Assembly (NCBI GenBank): GCA_023213395.1
Contig: CM041465.1
Location: 147,691,741-147,755,740 of the forward strand
Source: Cycas panzhihuaensis
Lineage: Eukaryota > Cycadophyta
DNA length: 64,000 bases
Reading direction: 5' to 3'
The translations under genes were made by a program, and so were the position numbers. The notes under the pieces were generated by a model that ran no database searches, had not been told where the DNA came from, and saw nothing but the letters and a program-made list of their open reading frames with translations. Within the stretch, counting starts at the first letter, position 1, and every line of letters begins with the position of its first letter. This document shows positions 21,242 through 32,302 of the stretch, piece after piece.

Positions 21242-21781
21242 AGTGGGAAGCTAGTAGTGAAGGTCTTGTCATGTTCAATAAATTTCTCAGCTAATGCTTC
21301 GAAGTTGAGGGTCTTTAGTGTGCGGATATTTGAAGATTTCCTAGCAGGTTCTTATAATCAGGAACATGCAGACTGGATTGAATTAGGAAGGCCCAAGTTA
21401 TGCATTGGGTCTTAAAATCCCTATCAATGGCACTTTGTTTAATGGGCGAAGAGCATTGATGGTTTCATGTGCTCGCCCTTTACGCATTCGCATCTTGTTC
21501 ATCTTCAATACCATATGAACAAACTCCAAGTCGATCGAGTATCAAAGTTTCTTTTGAGGACTTGAGGACCTTGAAGGCGATGTCGTCTTTGCGTGTCATC
21601 GATCGAGTTGTGCAAGGAGTAATCTGTAACTAGCGGGATCCCTGCTCTGGTCTTCAATGATCCACTTTATTAGTTGCGGATTATGAGCAGGAGGAGCTAG
21701 AGGTGTGCCACCACTCTGCGGTGTGGTGTCGGTCGCAGGTACTATCGGGGTTCGCTCCAAGTGGTCCGACGAGTCCCTCAT
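21242..21781 (-). pseudogene. Element B gag N-terminal part
   Basis: The minus strand starts MRDSSDHLER at 21781 (the same MRDS start as in A at 3942), with IIEDQSRDPASYRLLL in the opening frame and capsid homology continuing in other frames down to the M insertion, where A's uninterrupted gag aligns on both sides. Several frameshifts disable it. Confidence 0.8.
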
Positions 21782-23994
21782 ACTTGGGCTGCGTTCTTAA
21801 CTCCGTGAACCATAGATCCCAATTCTCCTTCCCTTTTAGCATACTGATTCACATTCTGCTTGAAGTTGGTCGACATGGTGGTGTGAAAAGATAAATAAGA
21901 GTGATGTATATAAATGTGTAGGAAAATGCACTAAGTAGAAGAAGGTCGAGTCACTGACCCTTGTGACAGTCTACCCGACCAGTAGGAATAATGAAGTAAT
22001 GCAATGTAAGATGTGGAAGCAAAAAGATCACAAATAAGTATGTGATGCAAGTGATCTAATCAAGATAAGTGAGAAGGCCTATATAGAAGTCGGCATGTGG
22101 GTGCATACAACTGATAACCAAAGTGATGTAGGATGTGTATCAAACCCAAACCTCTAACTTGTATCCAAGTAGGTGAGGTGTCGATGCCTAATGGGGCTTC
22201 TAGTATATGTAATTAATGGCCTTCACCCGCGATACCCGCATCGTTCCTTGGTGATGAAATCCAAGTAAATGTGGAGGCCAGGTACTGCTGGTCCTCACTC
22301 AGTTCACCAATGAGCAGCGATATACTCTCCGAAGAGAAGTATGTGCATGTCCCACGGCTATGACGGATATTGGCCCAGCTAAATTAATTATCTTGATTAA
22401 GGGTTTTTCAGTTTTTCCGGATGGTTCTCAGGATAATCCCTGATTGGAGGCCGTAGGTATGGCTAACCTGTCCCTCCACCACTATACCGGTTATGACCAG
22501 ACCCAGTATGAAACTCACACCTCCCTTAGGGCCTGGACTTCGGCCAACCTTGGTCTATTTCAACCAAGGCGAGTATGCGTACAAGTCAAGAACTGGCAGT
22601 ATAAAGTCGTCGAGATGAGTTGATTTTAAGGAAAGTGCTCTTGTTATCGAATGTCATGTAAAAATAATGGCGAATGTAAATGAATGTAAATGCTCCACTT
22701 AAGTGTTGTTGCCGTGTCCAAGTGTAGTGATGACGTGTCCACCTAGTGCCCAAATGGCACTGTATGTGCTTAAGTGGCACTCTATGAAGTCTCCAAGTGC
22801 ATGCAACCATTAAAATCATACACATGATGAGCCAAATCATCGGATATTGCTCCGATTCAGATGATTGCCTTTACAAAGGATTTAAGTACCTTGTTTTATT
22901 TACAAAAGGGCCAAAATAGTCCTCTAAAAGCCACGAAGGCTATAAATGTGTTTAAAAAACCCCTTTTACATACAATACTTTTTTTTTTTGTTTTTTTTTT
23001 TATAAAGAAGGGGAAAAAAAAAAAAACTAAAAATTTGAGAAATACAATGTATGCTGAAAAATCAAATTTTCAGCAAACTAAGTCTATTTGTTGGTACTGT
23101 ACCGTCTTATTGCTATATGGCACAAATTTCAAAATTTTTGAAAAAATAAAAATTTCTAGATTTCTTTGGCCTTCACACACTTTACAAATATACAAAAATT
23201 TTTGAAAAATCTTATCAAAAAGCAGCAAAAATGCGCTTTAACTTGCGGCCAAAATGTACTAGAAAACCTAAAATTGTCATAACTTTTCAACGGGCGTCGG
23301 ATTCATGTGAGACTGTCCCAAATGATAGATCGGGACGAGGAGATCCAAAACATGTATTACAATAGGAAAAACTCCTCAGATTTTTCTAGATCGAGATTCT
23401 TAAATTTGGAGAATGGCTGCAAAACAGTCGTTTGACCCCTTTAAACTCAAAATCTCGCGTCGCTCCAGTAGACAAAAGTGCTTAGGAGGCCAAGACGCAC
23501 CTACTGGTGAAATTTCGTGCGATTAAGGCACTTTGATTTTTGGTATCATTGCATAAAATTCCGTGATCAAATTGCATCCGTCTGGTTTGATTTTATACTT
23601 TAAAATCTACCTCTAATCAGTGAGAGTCACTGATTTCTTCTTCTACAACCTTGAAATCTAACTTTTACTGCAAAAAAAAGGCCAAAAATAGGCCAAAATG
23701 CCAGATTTGGGACTAAAAAAGATGGCTGAAAATTGCTATCAGTTGAGCAATTCCTGTGCTCCTTTAGGCCTACAAATAGGTTGCTTTTAAGCAACCACAC
23801 TCCTTCCTCTTATCTGCAGAAATAAAATAGTACAACAACATATAATTTTGTACTAAAAATCTGCTATAGAAAGAGCTTTAAAAAATGGATTTTAAAAATA
23901 ATTTCAACTCTTCACTTCACATAAATGGTGAAGAAGAGGAGAACATAGCTTGCAATCTCCTTGCAAGTGAGTGTGGCACTAGGATCCACCTAAT
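21782..23994 (-). other. Element B untranslated leader (about 2.2 kb)
   Basis: No plausible coding region is present, despite an 84-codon and a 114-codon frame that contain homopolymers. It aligns block by block with A's leader (3943-5680): around 22130-22380, 22430-22580, 23050-23340 and 23400-23470. The agreement of two diverged copies shows that this long leader is native to the family. Confidence 0.78.
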
Positions 23995-24245
23995 GGCTCT
24001 AATATCACTTGTCACGGGTTGTCGTTACACCAAAAGCCCTAGGGTGATTTGGGAAGAGGACTTCATCGGGATAGTTAGCATCACGCGCTCCAACATCCCC
24101 CCGTCACGGGGAGTCAGTTGTACCTACACGGATTGGCATGTCCACCACGATGTTCTTCGGTGGGACACAACGCCTTCACGGATATCCGGGTGCGCTACTG
24201 CGGTACACGAGACCGGTTTTGAACCCTGGCCGCTCTAATACCACT
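23995..24245 (-). mobile_element. TRIM-1 internal region plus one LTR, fused between B's 5' LTR and B's native PBS
   Basis: On the minus strand the order is: B 5' LTR; PBS TGGTATTAGAGC (24232-24243); TRIM-1 internal with purine tract (GTGACGGGGGG); an 86-bp TRIM-1 LTR (24095-24010); a second PBS (24007-23995, TGATATTAGAGCC); then B's leader. The TRIM-1 LTR has exactly the length of those at 11374 and 11611. No second TRIM LTR is present: B's own LTR stands in its place. Confidence 0.9.
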
Positions 24246-24612
24246 TGTTGAGGGAATGGATCTAGGGATCTAGTGCACTAACACTACATAATGGCAAATA
24301 GTGGAGACAAGCACAATGTACTCAACAAGAGAATGCTAATAGCTTGAGCTCAAAGAGGAGAAGTGTAGAATATATTCACTCGCCATGTAATTTCAGCTTA
24401 TATAATGAGGATGCTCATTAGGGTTTGGAATTTGAGTTTTCCCTCCTAATGACATTCAAATGAGATTACATGAAATTACAATGAAATGAACTTTATGTCA
24501 TTTCACTTAAGTGACTTAGGCATAGTCACCTTATCCTAAAGTTATAAACATAAAAGTGACTTTATCTTATTCTAACTTCATGAAATGACCATGTGACATT
24601 AACATCGTCACA
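24246..24612 (-). repeat. Element B 5' LTR (367 bp)
   Basis: The same length as the 3' LTR at 13578-13944, with about 8 differences by eye. The CA end at 24612 is followed by TSD TTCTG. Confidence 0.93.
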
Positions 24613-24619
24613 TTCTGTT

Positions 24620-24819
24620 TGTTAAGAGGTAATGTTTTATCTAAAGAATGATTAATTATGTAACTCACACATGTGAATGTGACATGTCATATCCTCAAAG
24701 GTTGGTTACAAATTATGACATAACGGTTACAAGTACAATTGTATATTTAAGAGATCGTCCTCGCAATAAAGTCGTTGAGTTCTCTTATCAGCCTTCTGTT
24801 TCTTTGAATCAAGTTAACA
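24620..24819 (+). repeat. Element E 5' LTR (200 bp)
   Basis: It starts TGTTAAGAGG and ends AAGTTAACA. A TATA-like TATATTTAAG lies near 24744-24753. The PBS follows with no spacer. Confidence 0.93.
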
Positions 24820-24831
24820 TGGTATCAGAGC

Positions 24832-25486
24832 AGGTGCAGGTGCAATTGCTCATCTGAAAGAAGAAATCTTAATTGCTGAAGATAAAGTCAAGGGTTCAAG
24901 AAGTAAGGCAAGTTTGGAAGGCTCTCCGGTACGGAAGTAAAGCATTAATTGGCTGTGTATGGAACTATACGGAAACTGTACGAACGTCAAATTTTCAAAG
25001 ACCTCAGAATGAGATGAAATTTGATGGACAAGTAGATCAGAGCACGCCTGTCAACTTTCTCTACTGACTCAAAGACGTTTGAAGCCATTTCGAGGGCCAA
25101 ATCGAGCAAAGACCAGTCTGCGTGGGATTAGAGAGGAAATGATTGATTGGAGACAAAATCAAGCTAGAATTTGAGTAAAGATTGTTCTAAAACTTTCGAA
25201 TCTTTGTTACTAAATATTTAGACTCGATTTTGTCTAGTTTTACGAAGAGATTTAAAAGATTTAAGCCAAATCGAACTTCAAACCTAACTGCCTATTCGAT
25301 CTTTTCAAGGTTGTTTTCTTCAAATCAGAAAGCTATTTCTTAAAACTGATTTCAAATCTGTGTTGAGGGTGAAAAGACCTCTTTTTCGAGGTATTATTTG
25401 TCCTTGTTTGTACACTTAGGGTTTTGTACGAAAATCCGTATAATTGTACGGTTAAACCTGTTCAAATTTCTCTATCTTCATTAATA
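24832..25486 (+). other. Element E leader
   Basis: Non-coding leader between PBS and gag, with repeated GTACGG motifs (about 24929, 24967, 25445) also present in the leader of copia L. Confidence 0.6.
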
Positions 25487-26448
25487 ATGTCTGCACCACT
25501 TTATGGTCTCTCTGAACAAGACAAACTCACTGATAACAACTATCATATCTGGAAAATAAAGATTGAAACTCTGCTTAGGGCCCACAATGCTTGTAATATT
25601 GCACTTGGAACTAAAACCAAGCCTGATGATGCTAGTGCAACCCTACCCAATTGGTTGGAAAGAGATAATGCAGGAGTAATCATTCTTAAATTGTCTGTTT
25701 TCTACCCTCTCTTGGTATACGTGGAAAAAACTGACCTCAGCCTCGGTTATTTGGAAGTGCTTTGAAAATCTATTTGGTCAGCAAAATAAGACTCGGATAT
25801 TTGCTCAGAAGGAAGAATTATATAAGTTATGTATGAAAGAGCATGAAACAGTGATTGACTTTATACATGAGTCACTTCATTTAGAAATGGACTTTTAAGT
25901 GCTGGAGAAATTCTGCCTGAACTAGAACTTGTTCAGATGGTAGCCAATAAATTGCCAAAGACCTTTGATGTAACCATTAATACCATCACAAATAGTAATA
26001 AGATTGATATAATGACCCTTGACGAGTTGACTGGAATAATGCTTAGGTAGGAACAGAGAAACAGGAGATATGAAGACTCAACAGAACTGGAAGATGCTTT
26101 TGCTTCCAGATTAAATATGGGGTCTTGAGGATGAAGCCAACCACGTGGAAGGGGACGGACTCTAGACTCCAGGAGTTTTGCTCGTGGTCGTTATTTAGAT
26201 AACAGAGGATGCAGATGAGGTCGAGACTCCAAGATATGTTTTAACTATGGTAGATCGGGGCATTTCGCCAGTGCTTGTAGAGCGTTCGATGTATGCTATC
26301 ATTGCGGACGGTCAAGACATTATCCCTATCAATGTCCTCAGAGGAGAGTAGACATTCAGAGAGGGAAAAACCTATGGGCAGCTACAACAAAAAACAAATT
26401 GATGAAGAAGAAGAAGAAACAACATTTGTGGTTGCATTGTCAGCATGA
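25487..26448 (+). pseudogene. Element E gag with two zinc knuckles (broken)
   Basis: ATG at 25487 opens MSAPLYGLSEQDKLTDNNYH, typical of copia gag. WKIKIETLLRAHNA follows, and the frame stops at 25763. Gag continues in other frames (ELVQMVANKLPKTFDVTINT near 25930). Two CCHC motifs lie at 26237-26335: the first has Tyr for its second Cys (CFNYGRSGHFASAC), and the second is intact (CYHCGRSRHYPYQC). Gag packages the RNA. Confidence 0.88.
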
Positions 26449-26877
26449 TTGAAGGAAATAGACACGTGGTTCATCGACTCTGGATCTTTGCGACACATGA
26501 TGAATTGCCAAGACTGGTTTGAAATCTTGAGACCCTGTGACATCAACAAATCAGTAGAATTAGGTGATAAGTATCCACTTGAAATTAAGGGAGTGGGTAC
26601 TATTTCTATCAATGTACATGGTAGTGTAAAGAAAATTGGAAATGTTCTGTTGGTCCCTAATCTCAAAATGAATATTCTGTCTGTCTCACAACTTAGCAAA
26701 AAGGGGCTAAGAACTGTGTTTGATGGTCTCAGTCAGATATTGGATATGAAAAACAATGGAGAAACAATTGCAAAAGGTGTTAGGAGCAATGATTTGTATA
26801 AACTGATCTCAGATCCTATAATACCTAGTTCGGGACCAAAAGCTTGTACTGTTGTGAATTCTAATAATAAAATATAG
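26449..26877 (+). pseudogene. Element E protease
   Basis: A 142-codon frame contains the retropepsin site TWFIDSGSLRHMMN (DSGA/S type), with GNVLLVPNLKMNILSVSQLS downstream, typical of the copia protease fold. It cuts the polyprotein. The usual Ala after DSG is Ser. Confidence 0.88.
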
Positions 26878-27882
26878 CATTTGAAGTGCGGGCATCTACC
26901 AGTAGAAACATTAAAACAAATGAGAAAACATGATATGGTGCGTGGATTACCTCATATTTTTTCAGAAAAATTTGTTTGTAAAGGATGCCAATTTGGAAAA
27001 CATCATAGACTACCCTTTAAGGAAAGTAAATGGAGAACACAAAACAAACTGGAATTGATTCACACAGATCTTTGTGGACTAGTTACACCACTTTCAATAA
27101 ATGGTTGTAGGTGCTTCCTAACTTTCATTGATGATTTCACTAGAAAAGTCTGGGTATATTTTTTACATAACAACTAAGAAGTTTTTGAAATCTTCAAGGA
27201 ATTTAAAGCAGAGGTAGAACTCGAGTCAAAATCCAAAATAAAATGCATCAGATCAAATGGAGGAGGAGAGTACATCTCTAATGAATTCCTAACCTACTGC
27301 AAGAGGAATGGAATTCAGAGACAAATCACCATGGCCTACACTCCACAATCCAATGGGGTTGTTAAAAGGAAAAACAGAACCTTGATGGAAATGGCTCGTA
27401 GCATGGTACATGAAAGGCGGGTTCCGAAATCATATTGGGCAAAAACCGTGAATACAACTTGCTACCTTATAAACAGAAGTCCAACTAAAGTTCTGGAGAA
27501 TGTCACACCTAAGGAAGCATGGACAGGTAAAAAACCTGATGTCAGTTCCCTTAAAGTGTTTGGTAGTCAGGCTTATGTGCACATACCAGATAAAAGGAGA
27601 TCAAAAATTGATGCAAAAAGCATAGAATGCATTATGATAGGATATAGTAAGAATTCAAAAGCTTATAAATGCATTGATCCAAAAACAAATAAGATATATG
27701 TTAGCAGAGATGTAGTTTTTAATGAAGAAAGCATGGATCTTCAACCCCAAATCAAAATAATTGAAGAAGAAACAAAGACTTCAAATAAAGAGGTCTCCAC
27801 AGAAGAAATTTCAGACATTACAACTGTAGAAATTTCATCATGCTCATCTCACGATTCAGGTGAAGAAGGAGATTGGACATAG
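26878..27882 (+). pseudogene. Element E GAG-pre-integrase and integrase
   Basis: KCGHLPVETLKQMRK opens the segment before integrase (H-x2-C zinc site tract CKGCQFGKHHRLPF). The first Asp is in FIDDFTRKVWVYF. The second block reads IRSNGGGEY, so the usual D of RTDNGGEY is Ser. The Glu tract is NGVVKRKNRT, where E is Lys. The C-terminus RRSKIDAKSIECIMIGYSKN is in frame 27331-27882. Stops lie at 27175 and elsewhere. Two of the three catalytic acids are lost. Confidence 0.9.
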
Positions 27883-28049
27883 GAAGCAGAATCTCATTCA
27901 GAACCCTCAGAAACGAAAGAAGACTCAAGAAAAGAAAAGAAATTTACCCAAATGGTTTATTAAGACTATTGAAGGAGGAAGTGTACTTGATCATAAAACA
28001 AGTAGTCAAAGACCAAAAGCTTTGCTCAGCAGAATTGAACCTCAATCCT

Positions 28050-29088
28050 TCTAGAAGGCTCAAGATCAACCAAAATGGAAGGCAACTATGGATGTTGAAA
28101 TGGATTCAACTGTTAAAAATCAGACATGGGAACTAGTAGAACTTCCTCCAAACAAACCTATAGTTAATTGCAAGTGAATATATAAGGTCAAGGAAGGTGC
28201 CAGTGGGAAGATCGAGAAACACAAAGCTCGTCTTGCTGTTAAAGGATATACCCAGACAGTTGGAATCGACTTTGAAGAGACCTTCTCGCTTGTAGCAAAG
28301 TTGGACACTGTAAGAAAAATAATAGCTATTGTAGCGTTACACAATTGGAAAATCTTTCAATTAGATGTGAAAAGTGCATTCTTGAATAGAGATCTTGAAG
28401 AAGACGTGTACATGACACAACCTGAGGGTTATGTTAAGAAAGGACAAGAACAATTGGTGTGCAAATTTAAAAAGGCCCTGTATGGACTAAAGCAAGCCCC
28501 TTGTGCTTGGTATGCCAAATTGGATCAATAGTTATGTAATATTGGATTTCATCGCTGCAGCTTAGATTCCAGTCTGTGCACAAAGAAAAAGGATGGTCGA
28601 ATCACCATAATTGCTATTTATGTAGATGACTCACAGGAAATGATGATAAATCAATTGTAGAAATAAAAGGTCAGTTAGAAAAGGAATTTGAAATGACAGA
28701 TCTTGGTCTTCTTAACTATTATCTGGGATTGGAAGTAAGTCAACAACAAGAATACATTTCCATCTCACAAAGTAAATACATAAAGGACCTACTGGGGAAA
28801 TTCAGGATGACGAATTGCAATCCATGTGCAACACCCATGGAGATCAACTGCGACTTGGTGGCAGATGAAAAAGAACAACCAATTGATGTTACTCTGTACA
28901 GAGAACTAATTGGTAGTCTGATTTACCTTACAGTTACCAGACCCGACATATCTTACTCAGTTAGAGTAGTCTCCAGGTACATGCAAGAACCTAAAGTGAG
29001 ACATTGGAAAGCAACTTGGAGAATACTGAGATATGTGCAAGGAACAATCGGATTAAAACTAATCTACTCACGAAAAGGATCAACATAA
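28050..29088 (+). pseudogene. Element E reverse transcriptase
   Basis: It shows NQTWELVELPPNKPIVNCK followed by a TGA stop where TGG (Trp) is expected, then [35 protein letters not shown], a stop, and the catalytic AIYVDD (about 28614-28631) followed by a small deletion. The last part (28693-29088) reads DLGLLNYYLGLEVSQQQ to TVTRPDISYSVRVVSRYM. The active-site acids are present, but the frame is broken at least three times. Confidence 0.9.
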
Positions 29089-29562
29089 CTCATAGGATAT
29101 TGTGACTCAGATTGGGTAGGTAGCAAAGAGCAAAGGAAATCCACTAGTGGCTATTGTTTCTTCTTGGGACCAGCTGCAATCTCATGGTGTAGTAAAAAAC
29201 AATCAACTGTTGCACCCTCCTCAACTGAAGCATAATACAAAGCAGTAGTAATTGCAACTTGTGAAGCAGTATGGCTTCGACAACTTGTTATCTATTTGAA
29301 TCAATCTCAAGACCAAGTAACAACTTTGTACTGTGATAATCAAAGTGCTATCAAGTTGACCAAGAATCCTATTCTTCATGCCAGAACTAAGCATATTGAA
29401 GTTCACCATCACTTCATAAGGGAAAAGGTTCATAACAAAGAAATCAAGCTAGAATATTGCTCTACTATAGAACAAACTGCAGACCTATTGACAAAGTCAC
29501 TAGGAAAAGAAAAATTTGAGTTTTTGAAAGATAAGATATGTTTGAGAGAGATAAAACATTAA
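29089..29562 (+). pseudogene. Element E RNase H
   Basis: GYCDSDWVGSKEQRKSTSGY and SSTEA(stop)YKAVV blocks are followed by an open 88-codon frame with LYCDNQSAIKLTKNPILHAR, TKHIEVHHHFIREKVHNKEI and the tail EKFEFLKDKICLREIKH ending just before the polypurine tract. This is typical copia RNase H at the end of pol. Confidence 0.9.
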
Positions 29563-29569
29563 GAGAGGG

Positions 29570-29769
29570 TGTTAGGAGGTAATGTTTTATCTAAAGAATC
29601 GTTAATTATGTAACTCACACGTGAATGTGACATGTGTCATATCCTCAGAGGTTGGTTACAAATCATGACATAACGGTTACAAGTACAATTGCATATTTAA
29701 GAGATCGTCCTCTCAATAAAGTCTTTGAGTTCTCTTATCAGCCTTCTGTTTTTTTGAATCAAGTTAACA
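29570..29769 (+). repeat. Element E 3' LTR (200 bp)
   Basis: It starts TGTTAGGAGG and ends AAGTTAACA. TSD CTGTT follows at 29770-29774. Confidence 0.93.
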
Positions 29770-30366
29770 CTGTTAAGGGGATAGATTGTTGTGTTTATAA
29801 CTTCTGCCCAATATTTGTTTAAAACATTTCTTCCTTTTAAAAAAATTCTGGCCATTTTAGTAATGGTCCTATTTCTCCATTCTGCAACTCCATTTGATTA
29901 AGGAGTGTATGTAGTGTTGTGTTGTCTTTTGATCCCATGAGCCTTGCAGTATTTGTGGAAGTCATTGGAGGTAAATTCTCCTCTATTGTTTGTTCTCAGT
30001 GCTTTGGTTTTCCTTTCACTTTCTCGTTTGACTTGTGTCCTGAACTCCTTGAAGACATTGAAGGCATCAAGTTTATTTTTGAGAAAATAAATCTAGATTT
30101 TCTTGGTACAATCATTTATAAATGTCGAATAGTATTTAGCTTCTCTAATGGAGACTAAAGTAATTGGTCCATATATTACTATGTATTAACTCTAGTTTTG
30201 TTTGGGATTTCTGAGTACTCTGGTGAAACTTGAGCCTATTGTTTTTCCCTAACATGCATGCTTCACATACTGTGTGAGGCTTTGATATAAGTGGAAGACC
30301 TTTCACCATATTATGATGTTTGAGTTGAGCAAGATGTTCATAAGACAGATGGCCATACCTTAAATA
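29770..30366 (-). pseudogene. Element C integrase core (resumed)
   Basis: The minus strand carries KYCKAHGIKRQHNTTYTP, then a stop, then SNGVAEWRN with the catalytic Glu. Upstream, the second-Asp block reads RTNNRGEF instead of RTDNGGEF (Asp to Asn). It continues the integrase that is cut at 13577 and 24613-24619. Confidence 0.85.
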
Positions 30367-31062
30367 TCAGATTTCATTATTATTTTCAGTATGATTTACA
30401 GAAAGAGCATGTGTGGTAGGAGTTGTTACAAATTTATAAAGACCATTTTCTTTTATCCCTCTCCCTATGACTTCACAATTTTTGTCTTTGGTACGACATT
30501 CATTGCCTTCAAATATTGCTTCAAGATTTTTCTTGGTCATCAAGGACACGGATAGAAGATTGCTTTTTATCTCGAGTATATATAAGACATTGCCAACCTT
30601 TTTTATTTTTCCATTACTCACTATCAGAATAGTGATCTCTCCTTGAATGGGATAACTAGTGCTATCACCTAACTCGACTGTAGCTCCAACTCTGTAATTG
30701 TTGATCTTTTTGAACTAGTCAAGTTTGGGTGTCATGTGTTTGGAGGCTCCAAAGTTAATGTATCAATTGTTCTTTGATGTGAGTTGTGTTGAGAATGTTG
30801 CAACAAAGGTTGTTTCTTCATTGTCCTCTTTCTCTACGCTATAATTTCCTGCAACCATCTTGCCTTTAGCAAAACCATCCTTTCCATACGTGCAATCTTT
30901 AGCAAAATGATCCATTTTACCACAATAATAATATACAATTCTTTGAAAGATATATCTTTGGAGTCTAACTCTTCCTTGATTTGCAACCACCCCTTGTTTG
31001 AGGTTGTTCCATCCTTTTTTAAATTTCGACTATAGAGGCAAAAGCATCCTCCAAGTTAGTTT
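30367..31062 (-). pseudogene. Element C protease region, zinc knuckle and gag C-terminus
   Basis: Frame 30367-30621 reads GNVLYILEIKSNLLSVSLMT and GIKENGLYKFVTTP (protease end and pre-integrase). Frame 30763-30990 has a knuckle YYCGKMDHFAKDC in which the first Cys is Tyr. Further up, TNLEDAFASIVEI is the gag end, which continues at 57161 across element F. Confidence 0.82.
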
Positions 31063-31619
31063 TGTAGTGGGCCTAACAGAAAAACAATAAACAAAAGCAA
31101 TATGTCGAGTAGATAACGGGATATTGGCATATATTCACACATATAATATTTATCCAAACAATGAGGCTAGCAGATTACAACAGTGATTTTCTAATACTTT
31201 TCATATTCACAGTAGACATAACCCTTATAATACCATTCAACAGAGATATATATCATTCATACAAATATAACAACAGTATATATAATCAATAGAAACTAGT
31301 ATTAACAGAATGATAACACTTAATACAATGTCTAGCAATATTGAACACACTTCGAGGTGAGGGCGACCCTCCAACAGGCACGAGGCCCTAATAGCACAAG
31401 GCCATTAACCCTTCATAAAAGAAATTCTCCAAGATTTTTTACAAATGAGGGAGGCTACTCTATTTATACCCTTTAAAACTACCCTTTCTATTTTCTTTTC
31501 CTCCAAAAATCTGACTTCATAATAAAATGAAATAAATGATTCTTCTTTTAAAAACCAACTTCACCATAATAAATTCCCTTATAAAATCAACTTCCTTTTA
31601 TTATTTTAGGAATGCTACA
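31063..31619 (-). repeat. Element F 3' LTR (557 bp)
   Basis: It starts TGTAGTGGGCC and ends GGAATGCTACA. A TATA box reads TATAAATAG on minus (near 31460-31468). Confidence 0.92.
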
Positions 31620-32066
31620 ATTCCCCTCACCTTAAAATAATACTTTGCCCTCGAAGTATTGGGGATTTCTGGTATAGTTTTAATGAGTTTTTTCCAACCG
31701 CCACCTGCTAGATCCTATATGTCAAAGATTTGGCTTGATCTTGTGTCTTTCGGAAACTTTGCTGGCAAGCATCTTGAATTTGTCGATGTTTATTCCAGGG
31801 ACCAAGGAGATGATGTATCTTGTTCTGTATTGGGAGGATCCTAGTACCTGTGAGGTGGCTCAGATGTCTCACCATGAGTCTTGCTTTGTGTTTGCACATT
31901 TTGTTTTCAATTGGAATGGTTTATGAAAGAAGTGAGGATTTTGTGAAAAGAATTGATTGTAAGGGTCATGGATTGACAATTGCTTATTGTGAAAAGGAAA
32001 AGAAGTGTTGTGATTATGAACTAAGATCAAGCACAGTACTGAAGGTGTAAGAAGAAAGGATAAATT
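31620..32066 (-). pseudogene. Element F end of polyprotein and 3' untranslated region
   Basis: Close to the LTR the minus strand reads PQYFEGKVLF then stop and GEG, like gypsy polyprotein ends. Upstream frames (31708-31899) show no domain I can name. Low conservation prevents calling a chromodomain. Confidence 0.55.
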
Positions 32067-32302
32067 TGTTAGATCAAAGGAGCCAAAGAGAATCAGACTT
32101 TACAGAAGAATAATGAACTCCTTTATGTATTGAGAGAGATTGAACATATTTATACATGAAGTCTCTAATAACATGTTAGGGTTAGAGGCATGACTAACAT
32201 AATAAGTTACATCTATGTTACATGACTTTACATTAAATGTTATAGTTAAGTCACTAAACGTAATACATCAATATACAAAGGTTAAGACATTATATTCTGA
32301 CA
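32067..32302 (-). repeat. Element G 3' LTR (236 bp)
   Basis: TG...CA ends. It differs from 37552-37786 at roughly 15 sites by eye. Confidence 0.92.

Larger units (their letters stand above)
13578..24612 (-). mobile_element. Ty1/copia retrotransposon B (same family as A)
   Basis: Its 367-bp LTRs at 13578-13944 and 24246-24612 differ at roughly 8 sites by eye, and the flanking TSD is TTCTG (13573-13577, 24613-24617). The minus strand carries gag, zinc knuckle, protease, integrase, RT and RNase H. It is interrupted in gag by composite M (18255-21236), and a TRIM-1 piece lies between its 5' LTR and its native leader. It lies in element C's integrase, 7 bp from element E. Confidence 0.95.
24620..29769 (+). 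mobile_element. Ty1/copia retrotransposon E (5150 bp)
   Basis: It has 200-bp LTRs at 24620-24819 and 29570-29769 (about ten substitutions and two 2-bp indels by eye), a TSD CTGTT (24615-24619, 29770-29774), a PBS TGGTATCAGAGC directly at 24820-24831, and a polypurine tract AAGAGAGGG (29561-29569). It has full copia gene order on the plus strand with scattered stops. It lies in the integrase of element C, opposite in orientation. Confidence 0.95.

Noticed and set aside
22861-23205. 114-codon plus frame with Phe/Lys runs
   Set aside because: Homopolymer A/T runs in B's leader, with no similarity to a protein and no counterpart in A.
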